A stretch of DNA of 64,000 bases, taken from assembly GCF_024363565.1 (NCBI RefSeq), contig NZ_JAJEKE010000004.1:124001-188000 (forward strand), written 5' to 3'. Below, piece by piece: positions 41,144 through 51,234 of the stretch. Every line of letters begins with the position of its first letter. The first letter of the stretch is position 1. The notes below the pieces were generated by a model. It saw only the letters and a program-made list of their open reading frames with translations, did no database searches and was not told the DNA's origin. The translations under genes were made by a program, and so were the position numbers. This DNA is from Lutispora saccharofermentans. GTDB lineage: Bacteria; Bacillota; Clostridia; Lutisporales; Lutisporaceae.

Positions 41144-42469
41144 TTAAAACTCTTTCATGGTCTTTGTTGACCAGCCTACTACCATATCTCCGCAGAACAT
41201 TGCATTGTTTTCCATTATGATTGAGCCGTCTGCTCTAACCGATGGACCCAGTATTGCATCATTGCTCCAGCCCCCGGAAAGCCCGTCTCTCGCCAAAGCT
41301 TCCAGTTCTCCTATCACTGTTTCCATAGCAGGAAGATCGATCATCTCAGAAACATTACCGCAGGACACTATAGCGTTTGCCTTCTCATCCAAAGCAACCA
41401 AAGGCTGTGAAGCACCGTCTCTCCCTGTGCATTCATTTGTCAATCCGATAGTCTTGACCCCGGCATCTTCCAGCGCAACGATACATGCGATAAAGTCCGC
41501 ATCGGGGTTTCCATAGCCTTCTTCTGCTACAATAGCTGAATCAGCGCCCAGAGATTTTGCAATCTGTGCAACATAAAGAGCCGCCCTTTGCTTTTGCTCA
41601 AGAGCCACATTCAGGTTTGACATTATAACGCCGATAAAGTTCAGGGTTTTACCGTGCTCCTGATATAATCTTTTTATCATTGGGAAGTTCTGAAAATCAT
41701 ATGTTGACCACTTTGAAGAACAAGGCATAAAGGATCCGGAGATCATAGCTCCGTCCAATACTTCATTCGGATGCATAAAGGTCGGAAGCATTCTGTTGCA
41801 GTCCCATCCATAAGCCAAGTCATTATATCCCAGCTCTTCCATCTGTGATTGAGGCTGAAGCACCAGAACTACGCTTGAAAGCGCATTGACCTCTGCCGTT
41901 CTCTTTGTCACTGCCTCCAATTCATAAACCTCGACTTCCTCCGGTTCTATTTTTTCAACACTTCTGCCCACATATTCGGCGAGTCTCATGCCTGCCCATC
42001 TTAGTGCGTGGTTTTTCTTTTGCTGTTCATTCTTCTCGAAGTCTTCGTCAGTATCTCCAACCAAAACTAAATTCTTTAATTTCGAATAATACGTATATTT
42101 TGCGCCTTCTCCGCCCATGTCAATGAGGCCGTCCTGGAAGCCTCCCCAATGTCTGCCTACCACAAGTATGCTTGAATCCTTAAGAGCATGAATCCTGCCC
42201 TCTCCGGCTTGCATAAGCTCTCCGGTCACTCCCGGGAATACCGGGCCTCCGCCTATACGGCATCTCGCCTCGATAGCTTCCTTCACAGGGACCAGACGAA
42301 CCATATCTCCGGGCTTAACAATCAGGAGATCCGCTTCTGTAATATGTTCATCTTCAAAAACAACGCCGAGGGCTTCTTTCTTGTTGATGGTCAAAACGCC
42401 ATCCTTGTACTCCGTTTTAGCTCCAAACACGATGTCCTTTACATAGAAATTACCTATTTCCAGTCTCAT
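41144..42469 (-). CDS. grdI: Betaine (glycine/sarcosine-type) reductase component B, proprotein subunit
   Basis: A 441-residue proprotein of the GrdE/GrdG/GrdI family. In this family cleavage before an internal Cys gives two chains and a pyruvoyl group that forms a Schiff base with the substrate. The candidate Cys is 347 in IGLTNECTGRDGASQPLV. It begins MRLEIGNFYVKDIVFG and ends MVVGWSTKTMKEF. It precedes the selenocysteine subunit by 13 bases in the same operon. The exact cleavage residue is inferred from family knowledge. GAGGAG lies 8 bases before ATG 42469. Confidence 0.92.
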   Translation of the reverse strand: MRLEIGNFYVKDIVFGAKTEYKDGVLTINKKEALGVVFEDEHITEADLLIVKPGDMVRLVPVKEAIEARCRIGGGPVFPGVTGELMQAGEGRIHALKDSSILVVGRHWGGFQDGLIDMGGEGAKYTYYSKLKNLVLVGDTDEDFEKNEQQKKNHALRWAGMRLAEYVGRSVEKIEPEEVEVYELEAVTKRTAEVNALSSVVLVLQPQSQMEELGYNDLAYGWDCNRMLPTFMHPNEVLDGAMISGSFMPCSSKWSTYDFQNFPMIKRLYQEHGKTLNFIGVIMSNLNVALEQKQRAALYVAQIAKSLGADSAIVAEEGYGNPDADFIACIVALEDAGVKTIGLTNECTGRDGASQPLVALDEKANAIVSCGNVSEMIDLPAMETVIGELEALARDGLSGGWSNDAILGPSVRADGSIIMENNAMFCGDMVVGWSTKTMKEF

Positions 42470-42551
42470 TGCTACACTCCTCTCATCGCTATTCTATATG
42501 AATAGCATAAGTATGTTATTTTTATAACATATTTATTGTACCATAATATAG

Positions 42552-42598
42552 TTTGTAATGTAAACGTGTTTATTATATTAACTCGTTTATTTTTTTAT
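42552..42598. promoter_or_regulatory. Candidate TetR operator region between grdI and its divergent regulator
   Basis: TAAACG and CGTTTA half-sites (near 42562-42590) are inverted within the 238-base AT-rich divergent gap. They are plausible binding sites for the adjacent TetR protein, but the spacing is wider than usual. Confidence 0.3.
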
Positions 42599-42707
42599 AG
42601 AAGCTGTATTTTATATAGAAATAATCAATAGCTTCTATGTTTATTATTAGAATATAAGCATGTTATAATAAGAGAAAAATATTATTTTTTTATAGGAGTA
42701 TATAGTA

Positions 42708-43373
42708 ATGGAGATAGATAAGAAGACTTTGCAAAAAAGAAGGATGATGGGATATTTTATTGACGCCGCAAAGCAGATAATAGATGAGCGGGGCATAGAA
42801 GCCTTGTCTGCCCGTGAAGTAGCTGACATAGCAGGCTACAACAGCGCTACATTATACAATTATTTTGACGACTTGGAGCACTTGACCTTTTATGCTTCAT
42901 TGAGATATCTGAGAGAATACATATATGATTTGAAATGCTATACGAAGAGCGCCCATACTCCGGTAGAAAGGTACTTTAAGGTGTGGGAATGCTTTTGCCA
43001 TCACGCTTATAATATGCCAAAAATTTTCAACGGAATATTCTTTGGAAAGCACAGCCTTAAATTGAACAATGCCATAAAGGATTACTACTCCATATTTCCG
43101 GAAGAACTGGAGGATATGGAGGAAGACATCAAACCAATGCTCCTGGGCCAGAATATATATGAAAGAAATCTCACTTTGCTGCAGCCTTGCATAAAAAAAG
43201 GCTATGTAAAAGCTGAAAATGCAGAAGATATCAACGAGATGATAATACTCCTGCATCAAGGAATGCTGACAAGGCTCGTTATGGGCCAAGCAGCTTATTC
43301 ACCGGAAGAAGCAAAGCAAAGAACTCTCTTCTATATGAAGCAGGTTTTTGCGTCCTTTGGAGTTGAGGTTTAG
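42708..43373 (+). CDS. TetR-family regulator divergent from the betaine reductase operon
   Basis: A 221-residue regulator. The N-terminal helix-turn-helix is FIDAAKQIIDERGIEALSAREVADIAGYNSATLYNYFDDLEHLTFYASLRYL. The remaining residues are helical. GGAG lies 9 bases upstream of the ATG. It is divergent from grdI and shares a 238-base intergenic region, so it is the likely repressor of betaine uptake and reduction. It ends 1 base before the end of the convergent DUF3841 gene. Confidence 0.88.
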   Translation: MEIDKKTLQKRRMMGYFIDAAKQIIDERGIEALSAREVADIAGYNSATLYNYFDDLEHLTFYASLRYLREYIYDLKCYTKSAHTPVERYFKVWECFCHHAYNMPKIFNGIFFGKHSLKLNNAIKDYYSIFPEELEDMEEDIKPMLLGQNIYERNLTLLQPCIKKGYVKAENAEDINEMIILLHQGMLTRLVMGQAAYSPEEAKQRTLFYMKQVFASFGVEV

Positions 43374-43374
43374 T

Positions 43375-43950
43375 TTAGCGTTCATATCCGGTTATGCCAG
43401 TTACCCATTCTTTTCTTATTTCCCATAGGGTAGCCTGAGCAGTGGGGGTTATCTCCTCCCCTCCTTCAAAAAGCCTTTCCCAGCTTTTGATTATCTTGCT
43501 TCTCAAGTGAGGATAGAAGTTGCCTTTGTGGCCCATGTATAATTCAGATTCATCTCCTATGCCCACCCTTTTCAGCTCATCGTTGAATTTTTCTTCATCC
43601 CTCTTGTCAATGGGCAGATACCAATAATTCATAACATAGCCCCATTTTTCGGAGTCGGTAAAAACCACTTTGTCCACAGGTGCCTCGAGTTCAATTATGA
43701 CGTTATTTTCCGCAGCCTGAAGCATCATATCCGATCTGACAGAAAGCCATATTGGGAACTCTGCTCCTTCCGGCCTCGGCACTATTTTTTCGGCTCTTTC
43801 TATATACCATCTGTAAACCTCCGAATAATATTCCCAGATGGAGTCGAATTTCTGCTCCAAGAACTCCTTTTTAGGCCTATATATGCCGAAAGCTTCAATG
43901 CTTTTTAATACATTTTCATGTTGTCTGGTCCAAAGCTTTATCTTTTGCAA
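43375..43950 (-). CDS. DUF3841 family protein
   Basis: A 191-residue protein starting with TTG (AGGAGG 7 bases upstream). Characteristic segments are KIKLWTRQHENVLKSIEAFGIYRPKKEFLEQKF, AEFPIWLSVRSDMMLQAAENNVIIELEAPVDKVVFTDSEKWGYVMNYWYLP and the C-terminal TAQATLWEIRKEWV. The function of DUF3841 is unknown. It is monocistronic and convergent with the TetR gene. Confidence 0.75.
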   Translation of the reverse strand: MQKIKLWTRQHENVLKSIEAFGIYRPKKEFLEQKFDSIWEYYSEVYRWYIERAEKIVPRPEGAEFPIWLSVRSDMMLQAAENNVIIELEAPVDKVVFTDSEKWGYVMNYWYLPIDKRDEEKFNDELKRVGIGDESELYMGHKGNFYPHLRSKIIKSWERLFEGGEEITPTAQATLWEIRKEWVTGITGYER

Positions 43951-44129
43951 CGCAGCGCCTCCTCTTTCAAATCATGCCAGGGTGTAAAACTCTCTCTTGC
44001 TCTGAGCATAAACAGGTATTTTTATTGCACATCCCCGGCTCATGGTTTCAACAAGTCAATATTACCATATATTTTTAGCAATTTATACATATCCTTTCTG
44101 TAAAATAAGATAATACCAGTATTAAAATA

Positions 44130-44158
44130 TTGACATATTATTGTGAAACATATATTAT
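44130..44158 (+). promoter_or_regulatory. Sigma-A promoter of the NSS symporter gene
   Basis: TTGACA at 44130-44135 and TATTAT at 44153-44158 with a 17-base spacer. The rest of the 344-base gap 43951-44294 is AT-rich with no gene. Confidence 0.65.
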
Positions 44159-44294
44159 AATTTTTATATATCGATTATGTATAAATATGCACAATGTTTT
44201 ACAATCGCCCTTAATTTTTGCTATTCATTATGTGTTTATACATGCATTCTCATATATATTAGCATTGACGTCATAATTTAGGAGGCATGAAAAA

Positions 44295-45680
44295 ATGGAC
44301 CGAAAACAAAACAGGGAGGGCTTTTCATCAACTTTGGCGGTATTCTTTGCGACTCTGGGATCTGCAGTGGGTCTGGGCAACATATGGAAATTTCCTTACC
44401 TGACAGGCCAAAATGGCGGAGGAGCTTTTATACTGGTATATTTATTATGTGTTACGCTAATAGGGATGCCTGTAATGATTTCAGAGTTTTTTATAGGCAG
44501 AAAAGCCAGAAAAAATGCTGTTGGCGCTATTCATGGGATTCGACCTGATCAGCCGATTTGGAAATCCATCGGTTATATGGGGGTTGCGGCTTCATTTTTT
44601 ATTATGTTTTTTTACAGCGCCGTCGCCGGATGGGTGTATTCTTATGTGTTTAAGGCGATTAAAGGTGATTTCGGCGGCCTGTCCTCCTTATCCGTGGAGG
44701 AGGCTGCAAAGATGACAGCCGATCAGTTCGGAGCAACTGCAGGCGGCGCTTTTTCACCTATGCTTTGGCAGGCTATCGTTTTGATAGTGGTATCAGCAAT
44801 ACTTGTTGCCGGTGTAAAAAATGGTATCGAGCGCATAACAAAGACCCTTATGCCTGTCCTCTTTGCATTGATTATCATATGCGATATAAGAGCACTCACA
44901 CTGCCCGGAGCCAGAGAAGGGCTCAGCTTTCTTTTTCATGTAGACTTCACAAAGCTTACGGCCCCGGTAATATTAGCCGCCCTGGGACTTGCTTTTTTTA
45001 AGCTGTCTCTTGGTATGGGAACCATGATAACCTACGGAAGCTACTTCACAAATGAGACAAACTTGATCAGCACCTCGGCAAAGGTAGCAATATCCGATAC
45101 GGCCGTATCGATGCTTGCCGGTATTTCCATATTCCCGGTGGTTTTCACATTCGGATTGGAGCCGGGGCAGGGGCCGGGACTGCTATTTAATACAATACCT
45201 TTGGTGTTTTCCAAAATCCCCTTTGGCGGATTGCTGCTGGTAGCTTTCTTTGTTCTCACGGGCATTGCAGCTACAACAGCGATGTTATCCCTTGTAGAAG
45301 TGCCTGTAGCATATTTCACCGAAGAAAAAAATATTTCCAGAAATAAAGCGGTGCTGCTCACTTCAGCTATAATACTTTTAATAGGGATAGCAACAGTACA
45401 TCCGATGAGCGTTTTTGGAAATACGGTTATCGCGGGAAAAAGCTTTTTCGATTTGTTTGATTTTATCTCCTCAAATGTCTTACTGCCCTTTGGCGGCCTG
45501 TTGATATCACTGCTTGCGGGCCATTTTGCAGATATATCGTCGCTCCGGCGAGAGCTGTCAAACAATGACCGGTTGAATAACGGCAATTTGATAGGATTGT
45601 TTTTGTTTATTCTAAAATATATAACCCCTATCCTGGTTTTGATTGTTTTCCTGAATTCAATAGATATAATAAAGCTATAG
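44295..45680 (+). CDS. Neurotransmitter:sodium symporter (NSS/SNF) family transporter
   Basis: A 461-residue transporter with about 12 transmembrane helices. The family signature is GSAVGLGNIWKFPYLTGQNGGGAFILVYL at the N-terminus. Bacterial NSS proteins take up amino acids (leucine, tryptophan, tyrosine types) with sodium. GGAGG lies 9 bases before ATG 44295. A good promoter (44130-44158) lies 140 bases upstream. It fits the amino-acid-fermenting lifestyle; the substrate is unknown. Confidence 0.92.
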   Translation: MDRKQNREGFSSTLAVFFATLGSAVGLGNIWKFPYLTGQNGGGAFILVYLLCVTLIGMPVMISEFFIGRKARKNAVGAIHGIRPDQPIWKSIGYMGVAASFFIMFFYSAVAGWVYSYVFKAIKGDFGGLSSLSVEEAAKMTADQFGATAGGAFSPMLWQAIVLIVVSAILVAGVKNGIERITKTLMPVLFALIIICDIRALTLPGAREGLSFLFHVDFTKLTAPVILAALGLAFFKLSLGMGTMITYGSYFTNETNLISTSAKVAISDTAVSMLAGISIFPVVFTFGLEPGQGPGLLFNTIPLVFSKIPFGGLLLVAFFVLTGIAATTAMLSLVEVPVAYFTEEKNISRNKAVLLTSAIILLIGIATVHPMSVFGNTVIAGKSFFDLFDFISSNVLLPFGGLLISLLAGHFADISSLRRELSNNDRLNNGNLIGLFLFILKYITPILVLIVFLNSIDIIKL

Positions 45681-45682
45681 AA

Positions 45683-45701
45683 AAACCGGCAATCGCCGGT
45701 T
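45683..45701. terminator. Hairpin terminator between the symporter and ileS transcripts
   Basis: aaccggc and gccggtt (45684-45690 and 45695-45701) pair around aatc. The T tract is on the minus strand, so it best terminates leftward transcription coming from ileS. Confidence 0.6.
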
Positions 45702-45787
45702 AAGCTGATGATACAGCACAGATAAGTAGAATGGTATGTATATCTGTACACGGATATGCATACCATTTATATATTCCGCTGCAGTAA

Positions 45788-45999
45788 AATAGCATCCATG
45801 TATAGACTAAGTATGCTTATATAAAAATTGTCAATGACTCTTATGAGCTGAGCCTTAGAAAATCCGTAGGCGAGGCACGGACGCCGAGCAAGCTTTCCAG
45901 GTCACGGATGACCTTTGGGAAGCGTAGGATTTTCTTAGGCTCAGTGAATTAGTGTCATCAATTTTTATATACTATACGTGGCTATACATGGATGCTATT
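45788..45999. mobile_element. 212-bp element with perfect 18-bp terminal inverted repeats and long imperfect arms
   Basis: aatagcatccatgtatag at 45788 is exactly inverted at 45982-45999. The arms continue pairing inward with tatataaaaatt and gagcctwagaaaatcc, giving a structure of about 80-bp arms and a GC-rich core (agctttccaggtcacggatg). There is no coding capacity. It fills the 339-base gap between two genes. Confidence 0.7.
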
Positions 46000-46019
46000 G
46001 CTTATAGGGCTTATAGAAC

Positions 46020-49000
46020 TTATAGTTTTTCCAGTTTCATTCCTGTGTCATGACCGTTCAGGTCCTGCTTCTCAAAGCTGTCATCCTTGGTGTGCTCTAC
46101 AGCATCAGCCAAAGTCTCTTTCATTATATAATCCATATAGATATTGACAGCTTTGGCTATATCATCATCACCATCATAGAATATCTTTATCCTGTCCATC
46201 ATCTCATAGCCGTTATTCTTTCTCATCTGCTGCACCTTGGAGATAAATTCCCTTGCATAGCCCTCATCCAAGAGCTCCTGGGTGAGAGTAGTCTCCAATA
46301 TCACAAACAGATTATTCTCCATGGCTACGGTGAAGCCTTCTTTTGCAGATATGGTGATCAATACATAATCCTTTATTACATCCAGGACTTCCCCGTCCAC
46401 CGCAAGCTTCAAGGTTTCTCCCGCTTCCAGCTTCTTCACCGCTTCTGAGCCGTCAACCGCTGCCAATGCTTTGCCCAGCAGCTTTATCTTTGAGCCCAAT
46501 ACAGGCCCTGCTATCTTGAAGTTCGGCTTCAGGTTGAATTGCATATATTCATCAAGATGCTTTGCAAATACAACCTCTTTTACGTTTAGCTCCTCCTGGA
46601 TCAAAGGCACCAGATCCAATATGAGATCTTCATATTTGCCGTCTATCAGCACCTCTGAAATAGGCTGCCTAACCTTTATCCTTACCTGCTCCCTAGCAGA
46701 CCTGCCCAAGCTTACCAGGTCTCTCACAAGATCCATCCTTTCCTCTATGTGAGGCTCCAGCAAAGATCTGTCGGCAACAGGATAGTCGGCTAAATGAACC
46801 GATAATTCGCCTGTGAGATCCTTATACATTTCATCAGCCATAAATGGTGAGAATGGAGCTATGAGCTTTGTCAAGCCGACAAGTATTTCATAGGTAGTAT
46901 TGTAAACCGCTTTCTTGTCGTCTGTAAGCTCTGTTTCCCAGAATCTTCTCCTCGAACGTCTTATATACCAGTTGGAGAGGTCTTCGTTGACGAAGTCCTG
47001 AATCTTTCTCACCGACTTTGTCAGGTCGTATATAGACATCTCATATTCAACCTGAGCCAGCAAATTATTGTATTTCGAGAGTATCCATCTGTCCAGCTCC
47101 GGTCTTTCCTTGTACTCTATGAAAAATTCCCTCGGATCTATGTCGTCTGTATTTGCATACAGAGTGAAGAAGGAATATACATTTCTCAAAGTACCGAAGA
47201 ATTTGCTCATGACTTCCTTGAGGCCGTCCTCATCAAATCTGGTGGGCGTCCATGCCGGCGATACATACAGCAGGTACCATCTCAAAGCATCGGCACCGTA
47301 TTTGTCAAACATCTCAAAGGGATCTACGGTGTTGCCCCTGGATTTTGACATCTTGCGGCCTTCCTTATCCAATATCAGATCATTGACCAGAACTCTCTTG
47401 TATGGGGAGGTTCCCATCACAAATGTGGATATTGCCATAAGGGAGTAGAACCATCCTCTTGTCTGGTCTATGCCCTCGCATATGAAATCCGCAGGGAATA
47501 ATTCATGGAAATTTTCCTTGTTCTCAAAAGGATAGTGATGCTGGGCAAAAGGCATTGCACCGCTGTCAAACCAGCAGTCTATAACCTCTGTGACCCTGGT
47601 CATGATTCCGCCGCATTTATCGCATTTGAGGTGGACATTATCAACATGGGGCCTGTGAAGCTCGACCTTTTCATCTATTTCTTCTACGGCTCTCTCTACA
47701 AGCTCTTTTCTGGAGCCTACGGAAGTGGTATGGCCGCATTCGCATCTCCATATATTGAGGGGCGTTCCCCAATATCTGCTCCTTGACAAAGCCCAGTCAT
47801 TGACATTCTCCAGCCAGTTGCCAAATCGCTTTTCTCCCACATAGTCCGGGTACCATTCTACCTTATTGTTGTTTTCTACCAATTGATCCCTCAGCTTTGT
47901 CATCTCTATATACCAGCCGGGCTTTGCATAATAGAGAAGCGGAGTCTGACAGCGCCAGCAGTGAGGGTAATTATGCTCCATCTTTTCCTTCTTGAAAAGC
48001 TTTCCTTCGTAAGCCAGCCATTTGATTATATCCAAATCCGCATCCATTACGAATGTGCCTTCCCATGGTGTGGCAGTAAATTTGCCCGTTTCATCAACAG
48101 GCTGCAATACAGGCAGGTCATATCTTCTTCCGGTGTTATAGTCATCTTCGCCAAAAGCAGGCGCAGTATGGACTATGCCGGTGCCGTCCTCGGTAGTTAC
48201 ATAATCTGCAACGGTAACAAAGAACGCTTTCTTATCGGCTTTCACAAAAGGCATCAACTGTTCGTATTCCATATACTCCAGATCCTTGCCTGAAAGCTCC
48301 TCTAAAACTTCGAAATCCTCTCCGAGAACCTTTCCGGCTAGATTCTTTTCAACATAATATACGGTATCGCCCTGTTTTGCCTTCAGATAGGTCTCATTAG
48401 GGTTTACCGTCAATGCTACGTTGGAAGGCAATGTCCAGGGTGTTGTTGTCCATACCAGGAAGTATTCCTCCGCATCTTTTCTTTTGAACTTGACTATTAC
48501 AGTATTCGTCTTCACTTCCTTATAGCCCTGGGCTACTTCATGGGAAGCCAGGCCTGTGCCGCAGCGGCTGCAGTAGGGCAGTATCTTATGTCCTTCATAC
48601 ATCAAGCCTTCCTTGAAAAATTTGTCCAGTATCCACCATTCGCTCTCTATATAGTCATTGTTCAAGGTTATATAGGGATTATCCAAATCTATGGAATAGC
48701 CCATCCTTTCGGTCATTTCTCTCCACTGTCTTTCATAGGTGAATACGGATTCACGGCATTTCTCATTGAATTCTGCTATGCCGTATTCCTCTATTTCCTG
48801 TTTGCTGGAAAGCTTCAACTGTTTTTCAACTTCGATCTCAACAGGCAGTCCGTGGGTATCCCAGCCGGCCTTTCTCTTTACCTCGTGGCCTTTCATGCTC
48901 TGGTAGCGGCACACGGAATCCTTCAGGGTCCTGGCGATGACGTGATGTATGCCTGGCCTGCCGTTGGCTGTAGGAGGCCCCTCGTAGAATATATAGGGCT

Positions 49001-49115
49001 TTGCTCCTTTTCTGTTAGCAACTACTTTGTCGAGAATATCAATCTCATCCCAAAATCGGGCTATCTGATTTTCCCTCTCTGCCACAGGCTTTTCCGAAAG
49101 AGGTTTAAATTTCAT
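46020..49115 (-). CDS. ileS: Isoleucyl-tRNA synthetase (eukaryotic-like IleS2 type)
   Basis: A 1031-residue class I synthetase. The HIGH-type motif is GRPGIHHVIART and the second motif is GRKMSKSRGN. The CP1 editing domain has the WTTTPWTLPSN segment, and zinc-type Cys pairs occur (WRCECGHTT, LKCDKCGG). The start MKFKPLSEKPVAERENQIARFWDEIDILDK and the extended C-terminus resemble the IleS2 class, which is usually mupirocin-insensitive. A T-box leader with an isoleucine codon lies upstream, so it is induced by uncharged tRNA-Ile. Confidence 0.95.
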   Translation of the reverse strand: MKFKPLSEKPVAERENQIARFWDEIDILDKVVANRKGAKPYIFYEGPPTANGRPGIHHVIARTLKDSVCRYQSMKGHEVKRKAGWDTHGLPVEIEVEKQLKLSSKQEIEEYGIAEFNEKCRESVFTYERQWREMTERMGYSIDLDNPYITLNNDYIESEWWILDKFFKEGLMYEGHKILPYCSRCGTGLASHEVAQGYKEVKTNTVIVKFKRKDAEEYFLVWTTTPWTLPSNVALTVNPNETYLKAKQGDTVYYVEKNLAGKVLGEDFEVLEELSGKDLEYMEYEQLMPFVKADKKAFFVTVADYVTTEDGTGIVHTAPAFGEDDYNTGRRYDLPVLQPVDETGKFTATPWEGTFVMDADLDIIKWLAYEGKLFKKEKMEHNYPHCWRCQTPLLYYAKPGWYIEMTKLRDQLVENNNKVEWYPDYVGEKRFGNWLENVNDWALSRSRYWGTPLNIWRCECGHTTSVGSRKELVERAVEEIDEKVELHRPHVDNVHLKCDKCGGIMTRVTEVIDCWFDSGAMPFAQHHYPFENKENFHELFPADFICEGIDQTRGWFYSLMAISTFVMGTSPYKRVLVNDLILDKEGRKMSKSRGNTVDPFEMFDKYGADALRWYLLYVSPAWTPTRFDEDGLKEVMSKFFGTLRNVYSFFTLYANTDDIDPREFFIEYKERPELDRWILSKYNNLLAQVEYEMSIYDLTKSVRKIQDFVNEDLSNWYIRRSRRRFWETELTDDKKAVYNTTYEILVGLTKLIAPFSPFMADEMYKDLTGELSVHLADYPVADRSLLEPHIEERMDLVRDLVSLGRSAREQVRIKVRQPISEVLIDGKYEDLILDLVPLIQEELNVKEVVFAKHLDEYMQFNLKPNFKIAGPVLGSKIKLLGKALAAVDGSEAVKKLEAGETLKLAVDGEVLDVIKDYVLITISAKEGFTVAMENNLFVILETTLTQELLDEGYAREFISKVQQMRKNNGYEMMDRIKIFYDGDDDIAKAVNIYMDYIMKETLADAVEHTKDDSFEKQDLNGHDTGMKLEKL

Positions 49116-49149
49116 TTTCGCTCATCTCCTCATATACTTTGTATAATTA

Positions 49150-49400
49150 AAAAGCCCTATGGTAAAAACCATAGGGACGTTTGGACACGCGGTACCACCC
49201 TCATTACAGCCCCAAAAGGAGCTGCCACTCGGTCAACTTAACGCATGACTGCGGAATTCCTTACTCCGGTTCAGGAATCCGGCTCCAAGGTGATATTCGT
49301 CAAGAGCTTTGCAAATAATCTTTCACCAGCCGATTATCTCTCTGGATACGCATTCTCCTGCTACTGTCCTCTTCACAGCCATTATTGGCAATAATATATT
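49150..49400 (-). promoter_or_regulatory. T-box leader of ileS
   Basis: On the minus strand the leader contains the antiterminator sequence AGGGTGGTACCGCG (complement near 49188-49202) and ends in a terminator hairpin (CCCTATGG/CCATAGGG then T5, 49150-49177). The specifier context is GAATATCACC, with ATC for isoleucine, matching the downstream gene. Confidence 0.92.
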
Positions 49401-49430
49401 ATTATACATCATAGAAGCAGGCTTTGTCAA
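49401..49430 (-). promoter_or_regulatory. Sigma-A promoter of the ileS T-box
   Basis: TTGACA (complement of 49425-49430) and TATAAT (complement of 49401-49406) with an 18-base spacer, directly before the leader. Confidence 0.8.
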
Positions 49431-49476
49431 TAGCAGGTTTTTGAGCTGAAACTTTTTCTCCTTGCAATAAAATTCT

Positions 49477-51207
49477 TTATTTTGCTGAACAAGCCTCATC
49501 CGTCAATTCACTTACCAGGCTTGTAATCGCTTCAACAGCCTTGTCGAGTGATACTTTCATAGAAATCTTTTTATCCCTTGTTGTTATCTCCAGACAGTTT
49601 TCCTTCATGTTGCGTGGGCTGACTATGACTCTGACCGGAACGCCCAGCAAGTCTGCGTCTGAAAACATAACACCCGTGCTGACGCTTCTGTCGTCGTAGA
49701 TCACTTCAACATTTAAGCTTTGCAATTTTTCATACAATTCATCGGCTGATTTCTTGGCTTCCGGATTATCTGAGCGTATGCAGCAAAGGTGAACCTGCCA
49801 CGGTGCTATTGACATAGGCCAAATCGGCCCGTACGCATCATGATGCGCTTCACAGACAGATGCCGCCAGGCGGCCGATGCCTATTCCATAACAGCCCATG
49901 ACAGGATATTTAGAGCTGCCGTCCTTATCCAGGTACTGCATATTCATAGCTTGGGAATATTTTGTGCCAAGCTGAAAAATATTCCCCACCTCTATTCCGC
50001 GCGAAATGGATATGGTGTGTTTGCCGCATTTCGGACAGATGCCTCCGGCCTTGATTTTGGCAAAATCGTGATATTCAATGGCGCCGCAGTCGCGCTCAAG
50101 CTGCAAGCCTGTATAATGATGATCAGGAATATTCCCGCCACAGGCAAGGTTGTTCGAGCCTTTAAGTGATTTATCGAAAAGAACTATAAAATCGCCTTTC
50201 AAATTATAGGGTCCGATAAATCCGGCGTTCAATCCGCATCCATCTGTAATATCCGCTGGGCGGATATCTTCACCAAGATAATTTTTGAGCTTGGTTTCAT
50301 TTGCATCCAAATCCCCTCGGATAAATAAGACGACATACTCATCTGTCGAGTTTTTCTGATATACAACGGCTTTGCAGGACTTCTCTTCCGGTATATTCAA
50401 AAAGCCGCTCAAATCTTCAATCGTATGGATATCCGGAGTATGTACAAGGGCTATCTCTTTAGAAGCCTCGCTTGCTTCATTTTGCACGATGCTTTCGGCG
50501 GCTTCCATATTGGCCCGGTAATCGCACTCCGAGCAGACAGCAATTGAATCTTCTCCCACATCAGTCAGCAGGATAAACTCATGGGAAACATTGCCGCCCA
50601 TCATGCCTGAATCCGATGCAACCGATATTACTTCCGGGATACCTGTCCTGGCAAATATTTTTTCATAAGCGTGCAGGCATCTGTAATAATACTGCTGAAG
50701 GTCTTCCTGGGATGTATGAAATGAATACCCATCCTTCATCATAAATTCCCGGGCCCGGATAAGGCCGCCGCGCGGACGGGCTTCATCCCTGAATTTTGTC
50801 TGGATTTGATAAACCATAAAAGGATACTTTGCATAGCTCTGTCCATATTCACGTACAAGCTGCACTGCGGCTTCCTCGTGTGTCATTCCAAAAACAAGGG
50901 GGATGCTGTTCCTATCCTTGAAACGCAATAGCTCACTTCCCACACTTGCATATCTCCCCGATTCCTCCCACAGGGATGCCGGTAAAACAACGGGAAACAA
51001 AACTTCTTGCCCGTCGATTGCATCCATTTCCTCTCGGATGATTTGTTCGATTTTTCTTGTGATGCGGCGAAGGGGAGTATATAAAGAATAGATACCATTA
51101 GCAACGTATCTCATATACCCGCCCCGGAGCATTAAAGCATGGCTGTCGATTTCGCAATCAGCCGGTCTTTCTTTGAACCTATCTCCTACAAGCTTTGCGA
51201 CTTTCAT
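49477..51207 (-). CDS. proS: Prolyl-tRNA synthetase
   Basis: A 576-residue class II synthetase of the bacterial type. It has motif 2 (QTKFRDEARPRGGLIRAREFMMKDGYSFH), motif 3 (MGCYGIGIGRLAASVCE), and a central INS-type editing domain (about residues 225-400, with SCKAVVYQKN and GDLDANETKLKNYLG). It begins MKVAKLVGDRFKERPADCEIDSHALMLRGGYMRYVANGIYSLYTPLRR. A T-box leader lies upstream. It is next to ileS but has its own promoter and leader. Confidence 0.95.
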   Translation of the reverse strand: MKVAKLVGDRFKERPADCEIDSHALMLRGGYMRYVANGIYSLYTPLRRITRKIEQIIREEMDAIDGQEVLFPVVLPASLWEESGRYASVGSELLRFKDRNSIPLVFGMTHEEAAVQLVREYGQSYAKYPFMVYQIQTKFRDEARPRGGLIRAREFMMKDGYSFHTSQEDLQQYYYRCLHAYEKIFARTGIPEVISVASDSGMMGGNVSHEFILLTDVGEDSIAVCSECDYRANMEAAESIVQNEASEASKEIALVHTPDIHTIEDLSGFLNIPEEKSCKAVVYQKNSTDEYVVLFIRGDLDANETKLKNYLGEDIRPADITDGCGLNAGFIGPYNLKGDFIVLFDKSLKGSNNLACGGNIPDHHYTGLQLERDCGAIEYHDFAKIKAGGICPKCGKHTISISRGIEVGNIFQLGTKYSQAMNMQYLDKDGSSKYPVMGCYGIGIGRLAASVCEAHHDAYGPIWPMSIAPWQVHLCCIRSDNPEAKKSADELYEKLQSLNVEVIYDDRSVSTGVMFSDADLLGVPVRVIVSPRNMKENCLEITTRDKKISMKVSLDKAVEAITSLVSELTDEACSAK

Positions 51208-51234
51208 TCTTAAACCTCCAATATATTTATTTGA

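Noticed and set aside
45683-45701. Terminator of the symporter gene on the plus strand
   Set aside because: The T tract follows the hairpin only on the minus strand, so it was assigned mainly to leftward transcription.
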